Source: Planctomycetia bacterium
Lineage (GTDB): Bacteria; Planctomycetota; Phycisphaerae; Phycisphaerales; SM1A02
NCBI GenBank assembly: GCA_009936695.1
Contig: JAACEA010000169.1
Span: 1 to 6,659, forward strand
Length of the DNA: 6,659 nucleotides
Direction of reading: 5' to 3'
Positions 1 to 5,243 of the stretch are shown one piece after another (position 1 is the first letter of the stretch; each line of letters starts with the position of its first letter). The notes beneath the pieces were generated by a model. It did not search any database, was not told where the DNA came from, and saw only the letters and a list, made by a program, of their open reading frames with translations. The position numbers and the translations under genes are program-made.

Positions 1-485
1 CCACCCTCGGCGATCGCGAGGGTCACGCTGCGGAAGCCGATCAGGCCCGCGAGCGTGACGATGAACGCGGGGATCCGACCGATCGTGACCAGCACGCCGT
101 TGAGCAGGCCGCACGCCGCCCCGAGCCCGATTCCGGTCGCGAGTCCGATCACGACCGCCAGGACCTCGTTGGTTCCGCCGTCGAACAGGGCGTTCATGGT
201 GATCATGCCGACCGCCGCCCCGAACGCCATGACCGCGCCGACCGAGAGGTCGATGCCGCCCGCGATGATCACGATCGTCATGCCGACCGCGATCACGCCG
301 ATGTCCGCGTTCTGATTCAGGAGGTTCCGAAGATTCTCCGGCTTGAGGAACGTCTCGGACTGGGTGATCGCGTTGTAGCCGAACAGTGCGATGAACGCGA
401 TCACCACGCCGAAGCGTTCGAGGCCCGACAGTGCGACGCGCCAGCCCTCGGCGACCCTGTTTCGATTCACGGTTCCATCGCTCAT
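1..485 (-). CDS. RbsC-type sugar ABC transporter permease (partial, 3' end outside window)
   Basis: Inner-membrane channel subunit of a ribose/galactose-class (CUT2) sugar importer; it should work with the ATPase encoded just upstream. Starting at ATG 485, 161 full codons can be read before the left window edge cuts the gene; the family is usually about 310-350 residues, so about half is visible. The reading is hydrophobic, with probable membrane segments near residues 24-41, 62-78, 81-98, 107-133 and 139-157. The hallmark family stretch lies at 68-87 (GMTIVIIAGGIDLSVGAVMA), and IPAFIVTLAG at 138-147 matches the conserved PxFIVTLG region. The start overlaps the ATPase stop in an ATGA, and a strong Shine-Dalgarno (GGAGGAG) sits 8 bases upstream inside the ATPase gene, so the start is well supported. 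The transported sugar cannot be read from this sequence. Confidence 0.93.
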   Translation of the reverse strand, partial: MSDGTVNRNRVAEGWRVALSGLERFGVVIAFIALFGYNAITQSETFLKPENLRNLLNQNADIGVIAVGMTIVIIAGGIDLSVGAVMAFGAAVGMITMNALFDGGTNEVLAVVIGLATGIGLGAACGLLNGVLVTIGRIPAFIVTLAGLIGFRSVTLAIAEG

Positions 486-1969
486 GCCACGTTCTCCTCC
501 ACCCCGGCGGCCAGTCGCATGATCGACTCCTCGGTCGCGGTGGGACCATCCACCACGCCGACCAGCCGGCCCTGTCGCATCACGGCGATGCGATGGCAGA
601 GCCCGAGCAGTTCGGGAAGCTCGCTCGAGATCACCACGCAGGCCAGTCCGTCCGACGCGAGTTTCGAGATCAGGTGGTAGAGCTCGCGCTTCGCGCCCAC
701 GTCGACCCCCCGGGTCGGTTCATCGAGGAGCAGGACCGCGGGCTTCGCGTCGAGTCGGCTCGCGACCGCGAACTTCTGCTGGTTGCCGCCGGAGAGACTT
801 CGAATCGGACCGCGGGAATCGGGGCATCGGATGTCGAGGCGTTCGATCCAGTCCGCGGTGGCCCGGCGCTCCCGGCCGCGGTTCGGGATCACCCTGCCGT
901 AGGCCTGGAGATTCGGGAGGGTGGTGTTGTCGACGCACGAGAGATCGACCAGGATGCCGCGCCCCTTGCGATCCTCGCTCACGTACGCGACGCCGCGGTC
1001 GAGGGCGTGCCGGGCGGATCGGAATCGGACGGCCTCGCCGTCGAGTCGCACCGTGCCGCTCGAGGTCGGTCGGAGGCCCACGATCGCCTCCGCGATCTCC
1101 GTCCGGCCGCTGCCGACGAGCCCGGCGAGACCGACGATCTCGCCCGGGGCGACATCGAGATCGACGCCCATCGCGTGATGGGGGACGCCGAGATCACGGA
1201 TCGAAAGACGGGGTTCGGCGGGGTCGGGCGTGGTGCGGGGCGGATAGACGTCGACGAGGTCGCGGCCGACCATCATCGAAGCCAGACGATCCGCATCGGA
1301 TTCGGCCGGGGTCGTCTCCGCGACCACGCGTCCGTCGCGCAGGACGGTGATCCGGTCACAGAGATCGAGCACTTCGGGAAGGAGATGCGAGATGTACACG
1401 ACGGCCACGCCGCGCTCGCGGAGTCGTCGCACCAGTCGGAAGAGCAGGGTCGTCTCGCGTTCCGAGAGGACCGCGGTGGGCTCGTCGAGAATCAGGACGC
1501 GGGTCTCCTGGGACAACGCCTTGGCGATCTCCACCAGCTGTTGCTGGGCGACGGGAAGATCACCGACCCGGGCCTTCGGATCGATGGAGGCGCCGATCTC
1601 CTCGAGCAGTCTCGATGCCTCGGTCCGCATGCGGCCGAGATCCACGAATCCCAGTCGGCGGGGTTCCCGTCCCAGCAGGATGTTCTCGGCCACCGAGAGA
1701 TCCTCGACGAGGTTCAGTTCCTGATGGATCATCACCACGCCGGCCCGGCTCGCATCGTTGACGTGTCGTGGTCGGTAGGGCCGGCCTTCGAGGGTCAACG
1801 ACCCCTCGTCCGGCGGTTGGATGCCGGCGAGGATCTTCATCAGGGTGCTCTTGCCGGCGCCGTTCTCGCCGATCACGCCGTGCACCTCGCCCGCCTCGAT
1901 CTCGAGACTCACGCCGTCGAGGGCGCGGACCGCCGGGAACTGCTTGGTGATGTCGGCGATGTCGAGCAC
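482..1969 (-). CDS. RbsA-type sugar ABC transporter ATP-binding protein, two fused nucleotide-binding domains
   Basis: Cytoplasmic ATPase of 495 residues (E. coli RbsA is about 500) that powers a ribose-type sugar importer. First domain: Walker A GENGAGKST at 34-42, Q-loop in MIHQELNLV at 80-88, signature region LPVAQQQLVE at 138-147, Walker B RVLILDEPT at 157-165, switch His195 in YISHLLPE. Second domain: Walker A is GLVGSGRTE at 283-291, where Arg replaces the catalytic Lys; signature LSGGNQQK at 392-399; Walker B AVLLLDEPT at 411-419; SSELPE at 448-453 in place of the switch His. A degenerate second domain is normal for RbsA/MglA proteins, not a sign of decay. The start is GTG 1969, the only usual start codon between the preceding gene's stop and the conserved N-terminus; no Shine-Dalgarno is visible. 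The gene lies 45 bp after the type III polyketide synthase and overlaps the permease by ATGA. Substrate unknown. Confidence 0.95.
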   Translation of the reverse strand: MLDIADITKQFPAVRALDGVSLEIEAGEVHGVIGENGAGKSTLMKILAGIQPPDEGSLTLEGRPYRPRHVNDASRAGVVMIHQELNLVEDLSVAENILLGREPRRLGFVDLGRMRTEASRLLEEIGASIDPKARVGDLPVAQQQLVEIAKALSQETRVLILDEPTAVLSERETTLLFRLVRRLRERGVAVVYISHLLPEVLDLCDRITVLRDGRVVAETTPAESDADRLASMMVGRDLVDVYPPRTTPDPAEPRLSIRDLGVPHHAMGVDLDVAPGEIVGLAGLVGSGRTEIAEAIVGLRPTSSGTVRLDGEAVRFRSARHALDRGVAYVSEDRKGRGILVDLSCVDNTTLPNLQAYGRVIPNRGRERRATADWIERLDIRCPDSRGPIRSLSGGNQQKFAVASRLDAKPAVLLLDEPTRGVDVGAKRELYHLISKLASDGLACVVISSELPELLGLCHRIAVMRQGRLVGVVDGPTATEESIMRLAAGVEENVA

Positions 1970-2014
1970 CGTCGAAGAATACCGGAGGCGGCCGGTCGGG
2001 GCGTCGATCGCGCT

Positions 2015-3094
2015 TCAGCGGATCAGCAGGAATTCGCCGGCGAGTCCCGGCCCGAAGGCGAGGCCGACCCATGGTCCCGGAGACGAATCCCGAGCGAGCC
2101 GGTCCAGGATGAAGAGCAGCGTGACGCTGCTCATGTTCCCGTGTTCGCGAAGGACCGCTCGACTCGTCGCGCCGGCATCCTCGGGAAGGCCCAGCGACTC
2201 GACCACCGCATCGATGACCCGGGGTCCGCCGGGGTGGATCGCCCAGCCGCCGATCGCGTCGATCGAGAGTTCATGCGCCGCGAGGGTCCGTTCGATCCAG
2301 GCGGGGAGGTTCGCTCGAAGATGCGCCGGAACCTCGGCCCCCAGCGTCATTTCGAAGCCGTAATCCCCGATCCGCCAGCCCATCACGTCGATGGTGTCCG
2401 GAATGACCGTGGCCGCGGTCGCCGCGAGTTCGGGGCCGGTGTCGCCGAGGGCGACGACGGTGGCCGCGGCGCCGTCCGCGAAGAGGGTGTTGGAGATCAA
2501 CCGATCGAGGCGCTGATCCCGGTGGAAGTGCACCGAGCTGATCTCGACGCAGACCACGAGGACGCGATGCCGGGGATCCTCGGCGGCGAACGCCCGTGCG
2601 ACCGCGAGCGCGTTCACTGCGGCGTGGCATCCCATGAATCCGACGTGGGTGCGGCGGATGTCCGCACGCAGGTCGACGGCGTCCATGACGGATCGATCGA
2701 CCCCGGGGGCGTCGAAGCCGGTGCAGCTGGCGGTGACCAGATGGGTGATCCGGTCGGGGCCGTGCGCGTCCGCCTCGATGGCGCGGGCGGCCGCGTCGAC
2801 CGCGAGTCGGCGAGCGTGTTCCTCGTAGGCGATCATCCGTGCCGCGGTGCCTGGAACCCTCGGATCGTCGTCGCCACCTTGGGGGCCGATGCCGTAGAGC
2901 GGGACGCCTCCATCCGCGTCGAGAATGGCGCAGTTCCGTTGCTCGATGCCCGAACGGTCGTGCAGTCGAGCCAGCACCGCGGTCGACACCTCGTCGGGGG
3001 CGAGGGCCCGAGCGACTTCCAGCGACCGGGCGGTCGCGAGCCGATGGGGGGGATTCGCGACCGCGATGGGACCGAGTCGGACGGCCTGCTTCAT
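2015..3094 (-). CDS. Type III polyketide synthase (chalcone synthase-like; probable alkylresorcinol or alkylpyrone synthase)
   Basis: Soluble condensing enzyme of 359 residues, the usual length of the chalcone/stilbene synthase superfamily. It loads an acyl starter on a cysteine, extends it with malonyl-CoA and cyclises the chain. Catalytic triad: Cys124 in TASCTGFD (121-128), His287 in AIHPGGPRV (285-293), Asn320 in EHGNMSS (317-323), corresponding to Cys164, His303 and Asn336 of plant chalcone synthase. Phe190 in SVHFHRD fits the first gatekeeper Phe, and Phe247 in DYGFEMTLG fits the second. The C-terminal GPGL loop is in GLAFGPGLAGE (344-354). The start is ATG 3094: it overlaps the oxidoreductase stop as ATGA, has GGGAG 7 bases upstream, and lies exactly where the homologous protein begins; upstream open frame is shadow of the previous gene. 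Neighbouring oxidoreductase and methyltransferase genes suggest a long-chain phenolic lipid rather than a flavonoid-like product. Starter and ring type (resorcinol or pyrone) are not readable by eye. Confidence 0.94.
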   Translation of the reverse strand: MKQAVRLGPIAVANPPHRLATARSLEVARALAPDEVSTAVLARLHDRSGIEQRNCAILDADGGVPLYGIGPQGGDDDPRVPGTAARMIAYEEHARRLAVDAAARAIEADAHGPDRITHLVTASCTGFDAPGVDRSVMDAVDLRADIRRTHVGFMGCHAAVNALAVARAFAAEDPRHRVLVVCVEISSVHFHRDQRLDRLISNTLFADGAAATVVALGDTGPELAATAATVIPDTIDVMGWRIGDYGFEMTLGAEVPAHLRANLPAWIERTLAAHELSIDAIGGWAIHPGGPRVIDAVVESLGLPEDAGATSRAVLREHGNMSSVTLLFILDRLARDSSPGPWVGLAFGPGLAGEFLLIR

Positions 3095-4239
3095 CCGATT
3101 GCTCCCACATCCGCGGGCGGTCGCGACTGGCCGCTCGCGACGCCGGCGAGTCGCCGGCCGATGCGCGGGAGTCGTCCGAGCAGTCGCATCACGGGCATGG
3201 CGGCGCGGGGGTGTCGGATCGCGAAGGCGACGGTCCGGCACCGACGCCGTCGAGCCGACAGCAGGCGTGCATGGGCGCGGTTCCAGGGGCCCGCCGCGCC
3301 TCCGTCGAGGGTCGCCTCGACGAACGGTGCGACCGCGACGCCGGCCTCCATGCCCCACGACATGCCTTCGCCGGTGAAGGGTTCGACGTATCCGCCCGCA
3401 TCACCGATGCAGAACACGCGGCCGGCGGCCACGCTGCGACGGCTCCGGGTCAGGCTCGGCGTGCCTCGCCACTTCGCGGCCGCCGCCGCGTCGGCGAGTC
3501 CCGCCAGTCCGGCGTCCCCGAGGATCCTCGCGCAGGTCGCCGCGGGGCCACCGCCGAGCCGGGTGCGTTCGGGGTGCAGGGCCGCCGCGAGATCCACGCG
3601 ACCGTCCTCGAGGGTCGCGACGCCGAGATACCCGGCGCGATCGGTGAGCATCAGCAGTTGTCCGCGGCGGGGCGCGTCTCGAACGCCCTCCACGAGCGTG
3701 CCGACTCCGAAGCGGTTTCGTCCGGCGATCCGCCAGCGAAACTCCGGACGACCGTCGAGCGCTCGGCCGCCGAGTCCGTCCGCGACGACGATCGCCTTCG
3801 GCCGGAGAGTATCGGGTGGGGGGGCGGTCGATGCATCGAGCGGTCGGAGTTCGACTTCATCGCCGGCCGTCACGACGGCGGAGGTTCTTGGGAGGAACTC
3901 GACGTGTCGCCGTCGCGCCGCCTCGATGAGGGCGGCGTCGAGTCGCTCCCGGGACAGCGTCACCGAACCCCGGAAATCGAGCGTGGTGGATCGTCCCGCG
4001 CCATGGACGATGGTCGTATCGAGCGGCACCCCCTCCTCGACGAGGTCGCCGAGCCCCAGCGACCGGAGAATGCCCTGGCCGCCCGGTGCGAGACAGCAGC
4101 CGCAGACCTTCGCCCGTGGAAAGCTCGCTCGGTCGATGAGCAGGACGCGGTGTCCTCGGTCGCCGAGCACGCAGGCTGCGGTCGCACCGGCGGGACCGGC
4201 GCCGATCACCACCACATCCGGGTCGTGACGCGGCGTCAT
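3091..4239 (-). CDS. FAD-dependent oxidoreductase, geranylgeranyl reductase / aromatic hydroxylase-like
   Basis: Flavoprotein of 382 residues. The N-terminal Rossmann fold binds the FAD ADP moiety: DVVVIGAGPAGATAA at 8-22, with the acidic end of the second strand at Asp36 in LLIDRASFPR. PRAKVCGCCLAPGG at 41-54 matches the PxxKxCGxxL block typical of geranylgeranyl-reductase-family proteins. A central VVADGLGG (151-158) gives the DG motif, and RVFCIGDAGGYVEPFTGEGM (274-293) gives the GD motif that contacts the flavin ribityl chain. In the Streptomyces srsABC system a flavoprotein hydroxylates an alkylresorcinol to a hydroquinone/quinone; the same role is plausible here, but the family also contains C=C reductases, so the reaction is open. 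The start is ATG 4239: ATGA overlap with the methyltransferase stop and GGAG 8 bases upstream. The gene overlaps the polyketide synthase start at its 3' end in the same way. The 150 codons open upstream in this frame are shadow of the methyltransferase. Confidence 0.9.
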   Translation of the reverse strand: MTPRHDPDVVVIGAGPAGATAACVLGDRGHRVLLIDRASFPRAKVCGCCLAPGGQGILRSLGLGDLVEEGVPLDTTIVHGAGRSTTLDFRGSVTLSRERLDAALIEAARRRHVEFLPRTSAVVTAGDEVELRPLDASTAPPPDTLRPKAIVVADGLGGRALDGRPEFRWRIAGRNRFGVGTLVEGVRDAPRRGQLLMLTDRAGYLGVATLEDGRVDLAAALHPERTRLGGGPAATCARILGDAGLAGLADAAAAAKWRGTPSLTRSRRSVAAGRVFCIGDAGGYVEPFTGEGMSWGMEAGVAVAPFVEATLDGGAAGPWNRAHARLLSARRRRCRTVAFAIRHPRAAMPVMRLLGRLPRIGRRLAGVASGQSRPPADVGAIG

Positions 4240-4958
4240 GGACTGATCTCCGGCCTGGTCCATTCGAGCAGCATTCGTTCGGGGATCGCCGGGGTGATCC
4301 GTGCCGTTTCGAGTCCGGCCCTTCGGGCGGCCTGCTCGAACTCCTCGATCGTGAAGGCGGCGCGAACCGACGCCGGGGCATCGAAGTGCACGATCGGCGA
4401 GCGGCTGAAGATGCGGGCCGAGGTCCAGGCGAGGAGGAGGCCGAGCCGGGAGCGCTGGAGATCCGAGACCAGCATCGCACGGCGGCTCGCGTCCGCCATG
4501 TTGCGGAGCAGTCGGTCGACCATCGGTGTTTCGAGGTGATGCAGGAACAGGCTGCAGATCACGAAGTCGGCGGGTGGGAGTGGATCGGTGTTGATGTCCA
4601 CGCGGTGCGTTTGGAAAGGGACGCCGCTCGCGGCGGCGCGGCGTCGGGTCACGTCGAGGGCATGATCGCTGATGTCGCATCCCATCCACGCGATCTCACG
4701 ATTGGGAAATGCCCGTCGTGCCCGTCTCGCCAGTCGAATCGGGAGATCGCCCCTCCCGGTGGCGACGTCGAGGATGTTGATCGATCGGCCGTCGGGGAGC
4801 GCTTCGAGGTGGGGACGCAGTCGTCGCCAGAGGATCAGGTCGGCGGAGGCCAGTCGGTTCAGTCGGGCGAGGCCTTTCAACGGGCGGTCGTGGGCCGCCG
4901 TGCCCAGATTCGGGTCATCCATCAGCTCGGGAACGAGGACTCGACGGTGCAGTGACAC
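4236..4958 (-). CDS. SAM-dependent methyltransferase (class I; probable phenolic-lipid tailoring)
   Basis: Cytoplasmic class I methyltransferase, 240 residues from the chosen start. SAM-binding motif I is ILDVATGRGD at 62-71; MGCDISD at 92-98 supplies the acidic residue for the SAM ribose; FVICSLFLHHLE at 132-143 is the post-II/motif IV region seen in UbiE-like and polyketide-tailoring enzymes. The N-terminus HRRVLVPELMDD and the C-terminal RSPIVHFDAPASVRAAFT stretch resemble, as I recall, methyltransferases that sit beside bacterial type III synthases. A likely role is O- or C-methylation of the polyketide product. Start is uncertain. GTG 4958 puts the conserved N-terminus at once but has no Shine-Dalgarno. 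The frame stays open to ATG 5075, 5108 and 5159; the last gives 307 residues and has GGAGG 12 bases upstream. The added 67 residues are Lys/Arg/Pro-rich, match no feature of the family I know, and fall in a T-run-rich stretch, so I prefer GTG. First gene of the minus-strand cassette. Confidence 0.87.
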   Translation of the reverse strand: MSLHRRVLVPELMDDPNLGTAAHDRPLKGLARLNRLASADLILWRRLRPHLEALPDGRSINILDVATGRGDLPIRLARRARRAFPNREIAWMGCDISDHALDVTRRRAAASGVPFQTHRVDINTDPLPPADFVICSLFLHHLETPMVDRLLRNMADASRRAMLVSDLQRSRLGLLLAWTSARIFSRSPIVHFDAPASVRAAFTIEEFEQAARRAGLETARITPAIPERMLLEWTRPEISP

Positions 4959-5119
4959 GGAGGCATCGTAGGGAACGACGAGCGTCCCTCGGTCGAAGAT
5001 CGTGGTTTTCGGCCCGCGGAGCGGCGATTTCTTTCTCGGCGGTTTCGAGATCTGAGACGGCCTTCGCGATTTCATCGGTTTTTCGTGGGCGCCCTGAGCC
5101 ACGGCCATATCATGGAGGC

Positions 5120-5133
5120 CGCGATCACTCGCG
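5120..5133. repeat. Short inverted repeat CGCGA-TCAC-TCGCG
   Basis: Perfect 5-base arms around a 4-base spacer in the divergent region, on the methyltransferase side. It falls in the spacer of the weak minus-strand promoter pair (TTGGTC/CATGAT). Short GC-rich dyads arise often by chance in such DNA, so a regulatory role is only a possibility. Confidence 0.18.
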
Positions 5134-5171
5134 ACCAACCGCTGCGCCTTTTCCCTCATCGCCCCCTGCCA

Positions 5172-5190
5172 CCTCCAAAATGGCTGGAGG
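5172..5190. repeat. Inverted repeat CCTCCA-N7-TGGAGG, possible operator
   Basis: Two perfect 6-base arms, CCTCCA (5172-5177) and TGGAGG (5185-5190), flank a 7-base spacer; the inner bases CCA AAA TGG form a second small dyad. The site lies about 55-70 bases before the sulfatase start, in the divergent region, where a regulator could affect both directions. The minus-strand reading of the left arm is also the GGAGG that could serve as Shine-Dalgarno for the longest methyltransferase start, so symmetry may be incidental. There is no T-run after it, so it is not a terminator. Confidence 0.3.
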
Positions 5191-5243
5191 CGATGTCCTT
5201 TTGACGAGTCGCCCGGGTGCTTGCGGGCGGGTACCTTCCATGC

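Larger units (their letters stand above)
4959..5243. promoter_or_regulatory. Divergent intergenic/promoter region between methyltransferase and sulfatase genes
   Basis: This stretch separates two divergently read genes, so it must carry promoters for both. It contains more T and A runs than the flanking coding DNA. It shrinks to 5160-5243 if the methyltransferase starts at ATG 5159. Facing the sulfatase, TTGACG at 5201-5206 resembles a sigma-70 -35 box, but no good -10 box follows at the usual distance. On the minus strand, TTGGTC (5138-5133) and CATGAT (5114-5109) are 18 bases apart and form a weak -35/-10 pair; if real, transcription would begin downstream of ATG 5159, favouring the shorter methyltransferase. 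Both promoter readings are weak pattern matches. No RNA gene or other ORF with recognisable features was seen here. Confidence 0.45.

Noticed and set aside
55..315. An 86-codon plus-strand frame near the left edge
   Set aside because: Antisense to the permease gene, whose translation shows the conserved permease signature; shadow frame.
283..484. Second Walker A of the ABC ATPase lacking the catalytic lysine, taken as decay (residues 283-291 of the protein)
   Set aside because: Arg in this position is usual in the second domain of RbsA/MglA-type ATPases, and the rest of the domain is intact.
1981..1996. Hairpin ACCGG-N6-CCGGT between the synthase and the ABC ATPase as a terminator
   Set aside because: Only 5 bp of stem and no T-run follows in the minus-strand direction, so a rho-independent terminator is not supported.
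3095..3358. Possible 88-residue N-terminal extension of the polyketide synthase
   Set aside because: The stretch is the oxidoreductase gene in another frame; the synthase family begins where ATG 3094 places it, with an ATGA overlap and GGGAG 7 bases upstream.
431..4228. A 1265-codon stop-free frame on the plus strand
   Set aside because: It lies antisense to three strongly supported genes. Over the ATPase and synthase its codons are exact reverse complements of theirs, so a stop would need TTA, CTA or TCA codons in those genes, which such GC-rich genes rarely use. The translation has no recognisable domain and is Arg/Asp/Gly-rich, as expected of a shadow.
2839..4539. A 566-codon plus-strand frame
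   Set aside because: Antisense to the oxidoreductase and parts of its neighbours; low-complexity composition and no motif. Shadow frame.
4240..4689. Possible 150-residue N-terminal extension of the FAD oxidoreductase
   Set aside because: Overlaps the methyltransferase gene in another frame, and ATG 4239 puts the FAD-binding Rossmann motif right at the N-terminus as usual.
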